64,000 nucleotides of DNA from Acanthosepion esculentum (taxonomy: Eukaryota; Mollusca; Cephalopoda; Sepiida; Sepiidae), in contig OZ038487.1 of NCBI GenBank assembly GCA_964036315.1, positions 55,611,409-55,675,408 of the forward strand. Reading direction: 5' to 3'. Position numbers and translations under genes: made by a program. Positions 9,835 to 20,208 of the stretch are shown in pieces. Under the pieces are notes generated by a model. That model saw only the letters and a program-made list of their open reading frames with translations, searched no databases and had not been told where the DNA came from. The stretch's first letter is position 1. The number at the start of each line of letters is the position of its first letter.

Positions 9835-10600
9835 TGCTATATTCCCTGCTAATAGGAATATATGCTTGAAAAACAAGGTGGATAAAATAAGTAAAGGTTT
9901 ATTGTACAAAACCAGTACAATTAAGAATAAAGGTAACAGTTATGCACAAGGTCATTGCAAGTCAATACAATAGTGAGTGCTACTATTGGAAGGTCAGTAG
10001 TTCTCGCGTAAGTCTGAGTCATACTTAACAGATCCCAGCTAGTTAATATTTACTAGCCCCTCCACAAGTGTAGATGTAGCACAAGGCCGAGTTTAACATG
10101 GGTCATCCGAGCCCATAGGCTCGGCCAAAAATTCCCTGTAGAACCTGCATAAATGGGTTCAGGTCTGTGTACCTCCCCAGACTAGACTCTGCCCTTCGTC
10201 ATAGACTCATCCATGTTCCTCTCTGCCCGAAGGCAGAGAGTTCGACGGTACAGCTGGAACAGATCCCAGCTAGTATATTTAGCTACCACCATCACAAGGG
10301 TTACATGTGGCACAAGGCTGGGTTTAACGTGGGATTTCCAAGCCCGTAGGCTTGGCCCAAAATATTCCCTATTCGAATGCGTATAAACATATTCAGGGTC
10401 AGTCTACCTCACTGAACGAGACTCTGCCCTTCGGTGGGGCCTCGTCTAGGTTCCTCTCTGCCCGAAGGCAGAGAGTTCGACTGTCTAGCTGGAACAGATA
10501 CCAGCTAGTCTCTGTAGTTCATTTACTTACAGATATATATAGGTAGTTACTAGCTATAGTGTAGTCACTCATGGGTGTGATAGGTTATTCCATTACATCA
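9835..10600 (-). mobile_element. solo LTR (family 1) with internal 235-bp tandem duplication
   Basis: The unit is bounded by the 5-bp direct repeat CCGAC at 9830-9834 and 10601-10605. On the minus strand it starts TGATGTAATGGAATAACC and ends CAGGGAATATAGCA, giving TG...CA ends as in LTRs of Ty3/Gypsy and related elements. An AATAAA lies near the 3' end of the sense strand, about 70 bp from the end. Inside are two direct repeats 235 bp apart, each with a strong hairpin (CTCTCTGCCCGAAGGCAGAG, at 10219 and 10454). No internal coding region is attached, so it is a solo LTR left by LTR-LTR recombination. A relative lies at 34894-35620. Confidence 0.8.
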
Positions 10601-10605
10601 CCGAC

Positions 10606-11510
10606 ACTGTAGTTTGAACACAGATCACCAGTAAGCAAACACGGATGATTCCATTATAAAATAAGTAGATCACGTGATCGTAAAGGAAACGTATAAATGG
10701 GAATTAGCGTGACATCTAAGTGATCACTATCCACTATACTATTTCTCTATACTGATCATTATACGAATTACTGTTCAGCGATTACTTAAATGAAAATGTT
10801 AAAAAAAAAAGAAAAAAAATGTAACTACTGTTTTTTTATTTTGTGGAAACTCTGTGTACCAGCAGACAATATACTGACACCAGTACGCATACCACACTTT
10901 GAGTAGCACTGGCTTAAGCTGCACTGGCATCAGTAAATATATAGAAGTTACTTATTCAAATTTGAGTATAGTTGATTATAAAAAAATTGTGTAATTTAAG
11001 TAAAAATTCAATTTGATTTTGTTGGGTTACATAATGAATCTTTCAAAAGACTTGCTGATACTAGTTAACTCACTTGTATCAACTCAATTCTGTTTTAATG
11101 TCTATCATTATTACTTAACTACTTTCTGAATCAAAGAATCATTGTTTTCATTCTTACACTTTCCCATAAATGCCATTAGTTTCTCTCTCAGTGAGTTTTT
11201 ATTCATCCTCAAACCAAAGTATCAATAACAAAAGCATCTATTTTTTTTGTGTGTGTGAGCTGCACTTAATCTAATTGGTTCACCTTTCTTTCATCTTTCC
11301 ATTCTTTTTTCTTCCTATTCGACATGTCCTTTTTTTTATTTGTTTTCTTTATTCGTCTTACTTTTATTTCTTCTTTAATAAAAATTGATATAGACTTATT
11401 CATTTTATTTTTAAATCTTGAATTACTTGTTTTTATTTTCTCTGGCTCTCTCTAATCTATTTATTTCTTACATTTCTGTATCTTCTTCGATGTGCTATGT
11501 TCCTTCAGGA
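10606..11510. other. no recognisable gene, AT-rich
   Basis: This stretch is AT-rich with A and T runs near 10801-10840. The T-rich portion from 11150 to 11500 contains no coding signal. I see no repeat family in it. Confidence 0.6.
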
Positions 11511-11514
11511 CGTG

Positions 11515-12010
11515 TTTCAGGCCAAATTAGAAATATATGTCCATGAAAATAACCTTTTGGTATTTCTATGTGTGGTACCTAGTCACACGCCACATGTCAT
11601 GCATATTTAATTTCACCGTTTTGCCGGTTCATGGCTCTCCACAACTTCCTGTCCTTGAAAGCTGTCAGTGTAATTATCTTTTTGCTGTCACTCATAATCC
11701 CTGTTCGGTCAGCTATTTACACAAGCTTGTTAGGTAGGCTTTGTGCTGCTTTCCTCTGCCCCTCTTGACTTCAATATGTCCTGTGAGTGTAAAATTTTCC
11801 AAGCCTTCTTTCCTCATCATGTGACTTACAATTTCTATATCTTCTATGCGCCATGTTCCTTCAGGACGTGAGCGATCATAGCTCTCCACAACATTCTTTC
11901 CTCTATAGCTCTAAGTTTATGTTTTTGCTATCTCTCCTAATCCCTGTTCTGTCAACTATTTACACAACCTTGTTAGGTAGGCTTTGTCCTGCTTTCCTCC
12001 ATTATCCCTC
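11515..12010 (-). pseudogene. LINE-C 3' tail, two partial copies in tandem
   Basis: On the minus strand both halves repeat the end of the LINE-C ORF. One half has GTTGTGGAGAGCTATGATCG, coding LWRAMIAHVL-like residues, then AAGAAGGCTTGGAAAATTTT, coding RKEGLENF, then ACAAGCTTGTGTAAATAG, coding TSLCK followed by a stop. The second half repeats the same ending about 250 bp away. Both are frameshifted. The known role of this protein region is the C-terminal tail of an endonuclease-reverse transcriptase ORF2. Nine such fragments occur in the window. Confidence 0.6.
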
Positions 12011-12019
12011 TTGTATATG

Positions 12020-12535
12020 TATGTATGTTGCGGCATTCACCCTGGATCGGTTAAGCCGGCTCCTTCCAAGGAATCCACTGCGTCCAGAACGAAGGCCAAC
12101 CAAGCACGGCGATCCGTCGCCAATGATGAAACGAGCGACAGCCATTCCCGATTCCAACGGCAGCGAATTCCTGAAACGGAGTAACAAGGGAGTTTGAACT
12201 TCCCACGCGGTCCCCACACCTCGCGTGCTATCCCAGTAGAGGGAGGAATATGCTCTTACTTGCCGCAGAGGCAGGAGTAACCAAGAGGATGCCGGTGCAG
12301 ACGCCGAATGGTTTTGAATTCAGAGTTGACCTTCTCCTAGACCAGTTGCCATCCAAGGTTATAGAACCCAGTCTGTCCTGCTATTTACCCATAGTTGGAG
12401 GGAGAAGAAGAGGATTCACACCTTTCCCAAGGGTGTTAGCACGTAAGTGAATGTAACGGATTTGACTGGAATTCGAACTCGGCTCTACGATTCCTCAATC
12501 CGAGCCGTTATCCATTACTCCACCGTGCCTCCTTG
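12020..12535 (-). mobile_element. tRNA-derived SINE with GC-rich body
   Basis: The minus strand begins near 12535 with AAGGAGGCACGGTGGAGTAA (A-box side) and GAGCCGAGTTCGAATTCCAG (good B box, GTTCGAATTCC). It continues with the CCCTTGGGAAAGGTGTGAAT block and GAATTCAAAACC shared with the SINEs at 46135, 63380 and 63748. Between about 12240 and 12020 the sequence turns strikingly GC-rich (well over half G+C, many CpGs) and ends in an ACATACATACATATAC microsatellite. I infer that this is a longer body and tail of the same SINE or a second SINE abutting it. No target duplication was found. Confidence 0.6.
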
Positions 12536-12544
12536 CCTTCAAAT

Positions 12545-12840
12545 ATGTCCTGTGAGCAGTGGGGGCAGATGGCTTGATGGTTCCAGGCATCAATATCAGG
12601 AGAGGATCCAATCAAAGATTGGATGCTTAAATAAAATATTAGTTTTTATTTAATTTGAATAAAGTGTTTACTTCATATTTCATTTGTTTCTACATATTTA
12701 AAATGTTTTACTTTCTCACATTTCTCAGTACTCGGCCCTCTATACCCCACTCCCACCCCTACTTTAGCCTTAGGGGCATACAGTCAAGGAGTTGGCCCCA
12801 GGCATCTCCAAACCAATGCACGTCACTGCCTGTGAATGTC
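12545..12840 (+). repeat. dispersed repeat shared with 45765-46015
   Basis: Blocks such as ATCCAATCAAAGA, the CTTAGGG...ACAGTCAAGGAGTTG region and CCAATGCACGTCACTGC recur in the same order at 45765-46015. Short scraps of it (ACCAATACACGTCACT) also occur near 58155. It is non-coding, of about 250-300 bp, and its class is unknown. Confidence 0.6.
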
Positions 12841-12990
12841 AGACTTTCCAAGCCCTCTTTCTTCATTTTGTAACCTACAAATTACAATTGCCTCTTCTTG
12901 ATGCTACGTATTTTTGTTTCCATTTTTGTCATTGCTCACATGTTCAAACCATTGTATTCTCAGCATCCTTCTGTAGAATAACATTTCTGT
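12836..12990 (-). pseudogene. LINE-C 3' fragment
   Basis: The minus strand reads CTACAGAAGGATGCTGAGAA, then GAACATGTGAGCAATGA, then AAGAGGGCTTGGAAAG. This is the same order as the LINE-C fragment at 46560-46720 (coding LQKDAEYTMD-like and RKEGLE-like residues). It is short, frameshifted and dead. Confidence 0.6.
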
Positions 12991-14275
12991 ATCTTCTTCA
13001 TGTATGATGTGATGGTGATGAATTCACTGCCATATAAGAGTACCAATATTGTATAAGAGTCCAATTTTCTTTTCTTTGTTTCCAATGAAGTTTTCTTGTT
13101 TCTGAATACTTTGCTTAACTATCAAAAGCATCTTTCGCTATCCCAATAAATCTTCGGATTTCAGTATTGCATTTACTTTCTTTGAGAGATTTCAATTTTA
13201 AACATATTTTATTTTCCTCCTCCTCCTAATTTTACGTTTACTTTACCATTTCTTTTCCTCCAGTCTCTGTATTTTTTCTTTGGTTCTTCTTCCCTACACA
13301 TATATATTTATTGCTTTTGTAGTTTACTTGATTTTATTTATCTCCCTAGGACCTATTTTGAATATATATTTTTTTAATCTTCAGTTGCGTTTTCCCCCTT
13401 CCTAACTTCTAACCTTCGCTCCAACACTCGTCACCAACTCTTTCTTTCCCACTTTCCTTTGTCCCATACTCATCCCTTACCAACAATAATTTGCCCTTTA
13501 GTCTTTTTATTGAGTATCCAACACGAACAATGTCACTTAAAGATATCAATTCTATCCCCTTGAATTTTTCCATATTCCTTCCCAATTCTTAATTTATTTC
13601 TTAATAATCTTCTTACTTCCACTTCTTTACCCTCAATCCAGTTCCTTTGATTTCTTTCTTCTTTCCCTACTTTTCTTCTTTTTCCCTACTTTTTGTATTC
13701 TTTCCAACCTTTTCTTTTGTTTTTCTATATTTTTCTTTATTTTCTATATTTTTCTTATTCTTTCCCTTCTTTTCTTTTCCTACTTTTCTTATTCTTTCCC
13801 TCCTTTTCTTCTTTTTTCCTCTACTCACATCTATTTTTAATTCTTTTCCACTATTTTTCTTTTTTCATTCTGTACCTACTTTTCTTTATTACTTTGTACA
13901 CATTCAATTTTTCTTCACATTTTATTCAGTTCTTTCCTTTTTGTTCTTCCCCAAGCCATTCTTTTTTTTTAAAGACCGTACGTTGGCAAAGAAAAAAAAA
14001 GAATATTGTTTGCTTCTTCATTCAATTTCATTTATCTTCACCTTGTTCTCATTTTGCGTTTTAATTTTCCTTCACTTCCTTCACCTCAATATCTTCTTCC
14101 TACTCTTCTTTCATTAATTTCCTGAGATTTTTTTTCAAATTTCCTTTTATATACTTTTCTTTCACATTTTTGGTTTTCTCTTTCATCTTTTACCTACTTT
14201 AATTCTATCTCTTTTTTATCTTAACTTTTTTTTTTATCCCAATTTCTAAATCCGCTATTTTTTTCCTCTTAGCTT
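12991..14275 (+). other. pyrimidine-rich low-complexity tract
   Basis: From about 13200 to 14275 the plus strand is dominated by T and C. The frames of 156 and 123 aa at 13647-14117 are runs of Phe, Leu and Ser produced by this composition, not genes. The stretch 12991-13200 has no identifiable content. Confidence 0.75.
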
Positions 14276-14820
14276 CCGAAGATTGAAGATGATAGCCTTC
14301 AGGACAGTCGAGACTTCAGTTCAATTGAATAAAAAGTAAAACAGAAACAAATGCTAAAAAAACACAAACAAATCAAAAATAAAAAAGAGAGAGAAAAAAT
14401 AAAAATAAAAACAGCCATTGTTAACAAATAAATACATAAAAATGCAAACTAAATGAATTAAATAAACAAGACTTTTAAAAAAAAAAGTGCATTTTAAAAA
14501 TGCAAGAATAAAGACCAGAAGAAAAATAGGATTAATGGGGGAGGGGATAAAAACACTTCATGTAAATAAACAAGTTATAAAGGCAAAAAATAAAAGAATC
14601 GTTTATCTCCTTCTTTCCACACTTCTTCGTTTTTAACCGTCTTCCCCTCCGCCATTATCTATCCGCCTCCTCTCCACATCATCCACCAACGTCGTCCACC
14701 AAAACAAAAACGTGCAAAATAAACAAATGGCGGCAGATCTTAAGCGCTCTTAAAAAGCTTAAATGAGGAAGGAAGAAAAAGAAGGAAGTTGTGGACGGAA
14801 ATAAAAGAAAGCAGGTTTTT
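14276..14820. other. composition switch with a CpG-containing patch
   Basis: Around 14276-14330 strand composition flips from pyrimidine-rich to purine-rich, with a short ordinary-looking segment between. Positions 14585-14775 hold about ten CpGs in 190 bp, many more than neighbouring sequence, and include ATGGCGGCAG at 14729. The frame from that ATG closes after eight codons and no splice donor is evident, so I do not call an exon. It could be a decayed promoter or a less methylated island. Confidence 0.4.
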
Positions 14821-15460
14821 TAAAAAAAAAACCTAAAAAAAATAAAATGAATGCCAGCAATAAACAAAAATGGATTTAATAAAAAAAAAAGGAAAGAAAG
14901 CTAAACGAAGGTGAAGGAATAAAAAAAAGGTAGTGATTGAAAGAGAGAAATAAAGAAAAGGGAATGAAGGAATGGTAATAAAAAGGGAAAAGAGAGAGAA
15001 AGAGCCAATGATAAATAGGGAACAATAAGCAATAAAAATTAAAAAAAGGAATAAGTGAAAGAAAGAGAACAGAAAACAAGAGCAGCAAGCAAAGAAAAAC
15101 GGGAATAGACAGGAATAAAAAAAAAAACAATAAGAAAAAGAGAATGAAACCAAGGTAAAAGATCTCTATATCTTTTTTTAAAATTTTAATTCTTTTTACT
15201 AAAAAGAATTAAAATTTAAAAAAAGATACAGAGATCTAAAAAGAAAGAAAAAAGAAAAAAGAAAAAAGAAAAAAAAAGAAAGAACAGAGAAAAAAAAGCA
15301 ACAATGAAACAAAATAATTTTTTAAAGGAGGGGAGAAAAAATACAACATTAGAAAAGCAAAAAGGAAAGAAAACAAGCAGAAAAAACAGTTGTAATATTA
15401 AGAAAATGTCTATATTCAAAATGGTATAGATTAAAAAAAGATGATTATGATTATAATGGT
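14821..15460 (+). other. purine-rich low-complexity tract
   Basis: The plus strand is mostly A and G, with long GAAAAA and GAGAGAAAG runs. The minus-strand frames here (up to 106 aa) are Phe/Ser/Leu runs of composition origin. A hairpin at 15160-15237 is embedded in it. Confidence 0.75.
15160..15237. repeat. near-perfect hairpin with a 3-nt loop
   Basis: The left arm at 15160-15197 begins AGATCTCTATATC and ends AATTCTTTTT. The right arm at 15201-15237 is its reverse complement except for one substitution and one base of length difference. The loop is only ACT (15198-15200). The sequence around it is purine-rich, so this arose as a true inverted duplication. No target duplication was identified. 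Confidence 0.85.
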
Positions 15461-16225
15461 TTCTGTTGAAGACAAACGCAAAATGGCTACATTCTGATTC
15501 AGCAATGGTTTTGTTGAAATGTATGGTTTTTTTTTTTTCTTTTCTTACTTTCTTTATTATTTATTTTAAAATGATACAAGAAGCGATGAGAAATTGATGA
15601 GATTGAGAGAGAATTGTACTTGAATTTTTTTTTTTTTTTGGCTTTTTACTCTTCAAATCAGGTTCTTTCTTTCTCCGTTTTTATTTCTCGTTTCATTTGA
15701 TTCTCTATCTTTTATCATCTGATTTAATTATTTTCTATATTATATTAGCTTTTTTTTTTTCTTTATTTTTAAATTTTGAAATACTCCATAATGTTTCACT
15801 TAGCAAGGAAGACTATCACGGCCAACGTCTTCCTCATGTGTTCATCCCTCAAGAAAAGCGCCTCCAAAAGAAGTTCATTTCATTCTTAAAGTTTCAATAA
15901 GCATCCATAGTAATGAAAAAGGGGCGAAGAGGAGATATTGGACAATGTAGCCATCCAATCTTCATAAGATTATCATGCATTTTAAATTATTTTATTCCAA
16001 GTTTTAAATTAAATATTGAAAAATGTGGTTATTTAGTTTGTCACAATGCTGCATTTGTGGGGCGCCTATGTGAACTGAACTCAGAACTAGAACACAAGCA
16101 ATAGTTACCATCACGAGCTTTTGAAAACATGGCGATATGTGGTGGTAAAACATGTTAATTTTATCGTAATAATTCTTTGAACCCTTAGAAAAAAATGGGG
16201 AAAATTCTGATAAAATCGTATGCAA
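15461..16225. other. no recognisable gene
   Basis: AT-rich sequence with T runs near 15530 and 15630. The small frame at 15913-16104 has no recognisable domain. Nothing else is identifiable. Confidence 0.55.
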
Positions 16226-16227
16226 TA

Positions 16228-16336
16228 CAGTGTAACCCGGATATAAGAGAGTTGTCGGGACCGGATAAGGATTATCTTATATCCGGGTTTGGTCCATTTT
16301 GTTTTATTAACACAGGCTCTAATATCCGGGTTACCA
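16228..16336. mobile_element. pogo/Tigger-like MITE, copy 1
   Basis: TA at 16226-16227 precedes CAGTGTAACCCGGATATAAG. The unit contains TTGTCGGGACCGG and an internal CTTATATCCGGGTTTGG, and the far end (ATATCCGGGTTACCAG) is diverged. CAGT ends with TA targets are typical of pogo/Tigger elements of the Tc1/mariner superfamily. There is no coding capacity. The 3' end is the most eroded of the five copies in the window. Confidence 0.8.
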
Positions 16337-16740
16337 GAATCTGATTGGAGTGCCCAGGCACTGCTTGTAGTTGTGACCATCGCTATCTTATCAACATTTG
16401 CTTATTTTTTTTACCTACATTCATGTACATTATAAATTAAACTTAGAACAACTGATTATTAAAGGATAAAAATAAAAATTGCGCATTTTAACGTCATTCA
16501 AGGTTTGTTTGTTTTTTTGTTTTGTTTTTTTTCATCCAAATCCGTAAACTTGTTTTGATCATGCTAAATCTCGAAACAAATATGATTCACTATATTTTTA
16601 ACCATAATGTTGAATGTGTTAAAATTCAACTTTTTAACAAGAAAAATCTCAAGTTCATATTAAAAATTACTGCAAAATATTGTTGATTTATTTGAGACGG
16701 AATGATGACATGTCTCTAATTTGTATTTTTTTCTTTTCAG
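16337..16740. other. no recognisable gene
   Basis: AT-rich filler with a T-rich run at 16505-16535. I see no family here. Its right edge meets the 3' end of the LINE-A copy. Confidence 0.6.
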
Positions 16741-18060
16741 TATGCTTCACCCTGTACAAGGCCCGGGGGCCACTTGAGGTAGAGGGTCATGTTAAGAGGT
16801 AGTTTATACAGATAGGAGGGGAAGATAACTGTTAACCCTAGATTGAACATGTTAAGATTGTAGTGATCGGGGAAACATCCTCTTGGGTGTATGTTTCACA
16901 AAGCAGTGGTTCACAAAAAGAATCTGTTCGAGTCGAACTTACTACTTAACGATGGAATACGGAGGGAATGTAGGCGGTTTGTTACTATGTAATTGTCATG
17001 GTGGGCCCTAGTCAGAAGGTTAGACCTGGCGGAACCAAGGAATGTAGTTCGTCCGAGCACTTTCCGTGGAAGTAGCGATAGGCTCGCTACATCCCGCCTG
17101 TGGGAGAGAGGTTGGAGGGTAGAAACGCTTGTGAATTGGAAAGTGAGAACTGGGCAGCTCCCGCCCAAATATGAAACAGTACCCCATTTTCGGTCTGATC
17201 TGGCTCTTGTAAAGATAGAGGATAGCATGAAGAGTCCGGTACTTACTGAATTGGTACAGGGAGCCGACCATTTTACCTGCATCTTCAGCAACGGATTGTA
17301 TGCACAGATTCCACATGAGGTCAGGTGTGAGTTTGAAGTCCAATATTCTCTCAAAGCATTGTGCCTCCTTCATCGTGACTGGCGGTAATTCATTGTTCAA
17401 ACGACGGTGGCGGAATGTAACGAGTTGGGTTTTCGATTCATTGAATGTAGCCAGCCATTTTTCCCCACTGGGAAGTTAGTGCTAGATCGGATGAGAAGTC
17501 AGCTGTCAATCTCTGATCGTCAAGGGTTTTGAAAGTGCAGCCGTATGTCATTGTATCATCGGCACAGCCGTTCACAAATGATCTGAGTATATTCTTAGGC
17601 AGATCAATTATGTAAACCAGAAAGACGCTTGGTTGGAGACGTGACCCCTGGGGGACGCCTGCGTTGACCGCCAGGATTTCAGAGGATTGGCCGTTAATAA
17701 CTACCTTCCTGTTAGGAAGGATTTTATAATCGCGAAGACCCTTTCAGTGATTTCAAAGCTGGAGAGCTCTGTGCAGTAAAAACCTTTGTGCCACACCTTG
17801 TCAAAGGCCTTTGAAATATTTAATGCTATGCTCCTCAAAGTGTTTTGACGTCAAAAGCCTAAGTCTGTGTGTAAGGGTAGTTAGGACATCAGCAGTAGAT
17901 CGGGCCAATCGAAACCGAAGCTGTTCGTCACACAGGAGATTGTTACTATCTCGGTGCTCGACGACCTTCTTGTTGATTATAGACTCGAAAAGCTTATTGA
18001 TGATATTGAGGAGACTGATGGGTCTATACTGGGAGGGGGGGAGATTTTATTTATTTTCAA
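16741..18060 (-). pseudogene. LINE-A reverse transcriptase and 3' tail
   Basis: On the minus strand the reverse-transcriptase core is readable across frameshifts. RPISLLNIINKLFE lies near 18025-17985, VNAGVPQGS near 17665-17642, and CADDT at 17566-17552 where the family's YADDT/FADDT catalytic box sits (Tyr replaced by Cys, both Asp kept). The C-terminal region has LYKSQIRPKMGYC, LQPLSHRRDVASLSLL and an RFFL block. These motifs are typical of jockey/CR1-like non-LTR retrotransposons. The 5' end (endonuclease and RT start) is missing, as expected of a 5'-truncated insertion. The 3' end near 16741 matches that of the copy ending at 53850. Stops break the frame, so it is inactive. Confidence 0.85.
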
Positions 18061-18639
18061 TTTTTCTCAATGAATTCCTCACCTATATTGCATATGATCC
18101 ATTATTTTACATAATTAGGTTACAATAAAATTTGTATTTTATATGAACACTACCTTATGAAAACTGAGATGTAGTAGAGTGGATGGGCTCGTATCATAGG
18201 TTCGACGAAATGGGGGTATGAGACCCTTGCACCGGCCTTGTATGTAATGATTAATTGGTGACAAATTGTAGGTTTTGCAGCATTATTTATTAGCAATTTT
18301 ATAGTGAACTCAGATGCGTGCTGATTGTTGACGGCCGATGTGGAAGTGCTTGGATCTATTTGTATTATTGTGCTGGTTGGACGCTTCATACACGCGTCCG
18401 GGCGTGTCGCCAAGTAGTCCAAGTGTAATGCTACAGTCTACCCTATACAGAACAAAAGACTTATTTCTGATGAGCTGTATACACCGTCAAATGCTTTACT
18501 TGCAGAAATAATAGTTGAATATTTGTAAGAGCACAGCACATTCAGTCTAAGAAATATCAGCTAATGGTCGGATTTCAGGGAAATCTTTATCTATAAATTA
18601 TTAAAGTAGGCACTCATTAGTCTTGGAAAACGATTGAGT
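18061..18639. other. unrecognised sequence with a degenerate hammerhead-like fold
   Basis: At 18466-18535 the plus strand has ACTTATTT, CTGATGA, GCTGTATACACCGTC, AAA, TGC...GCA and AAATAATAGT. The outer pieces pair as stem I and the TGC/GCA pair as stem III, but the G of GAAA and the expected UH cleavage residues are lost. It looks like a decayed hammerhead. A frame of 90 aa on the minus strand (18150-18422) has no recognisable domain. Confidence 0.35.
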
Positions 18640-18830
18640 CTTCTCGGGTGTGGAGGGTAGATAATCCCTATTGCAGACGCTTATTCAGTCACATCTGCGT
18701 TTCTTCAACACTCATAGGGTCAATCTGTGGTGTATACTGGAATTTTTACGAGCAGACCTTTGTAACAGTTTCCGGGAGAGAGCGCATAATCTGGCGTGAT
18801 CAACACTTCGAGACAAAGACTTTGAAACCC
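18640..18830 (+). repeat. dispersed repeat shared with 31345-31500
   Basis: CAGTTTCCGGGAGAGAGCGC and the preceding CAGACGCTTATTCAGTCACA block correspond to TAGTTTCCGGGAAAGAGCAC and CAGATGCCTACATGAGCACA at 31345-31500. The order and spacing agree. The family is unknown; it is non-coding and probably SINE-like. Confidence 0.55.
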
Positions 18831-19518
18831 TTATAAAGATGTAAAAATTATGTATATTATAAATAATAAAAAAAAACTTCAATAAACTTAAAATAATATT
18901 TTGTTTGAAATAGTTTTATTTTTTGTTTTTTAAATTAATACTATAAATTTGAGTTATGAAAGAAAAATATCTACAGAAAAATTATTTTTATTTTAGGATA
19001 TAGTTTAATTAATAAATCTTTTAAAATTATTTATTATTTTTTAGACGCTTCGGAAATGTTATGAAAAATGACGATTTTATAATATTTTATAAATATGTCG
19101 AGTTTAACGAAACAAAATCCATTGGTTTCTACCTGAATGCATAAATTTTGTTCAGTCAGTTTAATTTCTGAGCTGGATATCACAGAAACAGAGGTGTCTT
19201 TTTGTTTAACGGCACCTCAATTCATTATGGATCATTTAACGCCAAAATTTAATTTTCTTGGGAGCTTTGAAATAATAAAAATATATGTTATTCTGCTTTC
19301 ACAATTGAATACATGGTAGATAATACTCAGCTTTTGTGTACATGTTTGTGTAAACAAACTACTTGTGTTTGTGTGTGTTGTGTTGTAGTTTTGTTGAAAT
19401 TTTATTTAAGGAATACAGTTTGGTTTATTGAAGAAATTGTAGGATATCATATGGGTTAATATCATGAAAAAGTTATTTCATGTTGTTTGATTTTGTTCTG
19501 CGGCATATAAACGTTAAA
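18831..19518. other. AT-rich sequence with a retroposon head fragment
   Basis: Positions 19197-19275 match the head of the VNTR retroposon family (TTTAACGGCACCTCAATTC, then ATTTAACGCCAAAATTTAAT). The remainder is A- or T-rich and holds nothing I recognise. Confidence 0.55.
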
Positions 19519-19520
19519 TA

Positions 19521-19675
19521 CAGTGTAACCCGGATATAAGAGAGTTGTCGGGACCGGAGAAGAAGTGTCTTATATCCGGGTTTGGTCTATTATATATACA
19601 TCAACACAGGCTCTAATTTGGTACCAGATAAAATCTATCTTATATCCGGGTTTCTCTTATATCCGGGTTACACTG
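19521..19675. mobile_element. pogo/Tigger-like MITE, copy 2
   Basis: CAGTGTAACCCGGATATAAG at 19521 and CTTATATCCGGGTTACACTG ending at 19675 are perfect inverted ends with TA on both sides (19519-19520, 19676-19677). The interior carries the TCTTATATCCGGGTTTGG sub-repeat, and the 3' end has the CTTATATCCGGGTT motif twice in a row. There is no coding capacity. Confidence 0.9.
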
Positions 19676-19677
19676 TA

Positions 19678-20037
19678 CTTTCAATAAAAAGATAAACAAA
19701 AGAAACGCCAAATTTTCCTGATTTTACATCATCTATACTTCAAATAAAATTTAATTAGAATGCAGGTAATGATGACTCGCCATGTATTTCCTTTTCTTTA
19801 TTATCTGTGAATCATCATGTTTTCTTGGGAAAGATAATAAAGTGGTTTTACGTTAGAAATTTTTTTTAATTTTTTATAAGAAAGTAATGTTGTAAAATAA
19901 TTAAAAGGTGAATATAAAATAATAAAAAATAATAAAACTAAGTTTGCTTAGTGCTCTTTCTCATGATGGGAGAATATAAAAATTTACATAAAAATGTAAA
20001 TTTAAATAAAAGATTAATAAAAATGTGACGATGAAAT
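19678..20037. other. no recognisable feature
   Basis: AT-rich sequence lying between two MITEs. I see no repeat or coding signal. Confidence 0.6.
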
Positions 20038-20039
20038 TA

Positions 20040-20206
20040 CAGTGTAACCCGGATATAAGCGACCCGGATATAAGAGCGATTTTCTCTGGTCCCAAATTAG
20101 AGCCATACTTACCTAAACAAAATAGACCAGACCCGGTTATAAGAAAAACCCGAATATAAGAGACTTCTTCTCCGGTCCCGACAACTCTTATATCCGGGTT
20201 ACACTG
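20040..20206. mobile_element. pogo/Tigger-like MITE, copy 3 (longest)
   Basis: This copy spans 167 bp with TA at 20038-20039 and 20207-20208 and the same CAGTGTAACCCGG ends. Its interior lies in the opposite orientation to copies 1 and 2. The GACCCGGATATAAG motif is duplicated just inside the left end, and a further diverged pair lies near 20132-20160. Confidence 0.9.
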
Positions 20207-20208
20207 TA

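Noticed and set aside
13647..14117. 156-aa and 123-aa plus-strand frames
   Set aside because: They come from T/C-rich low-complexity sequence and encode mainly Phe, Leu and Ser.
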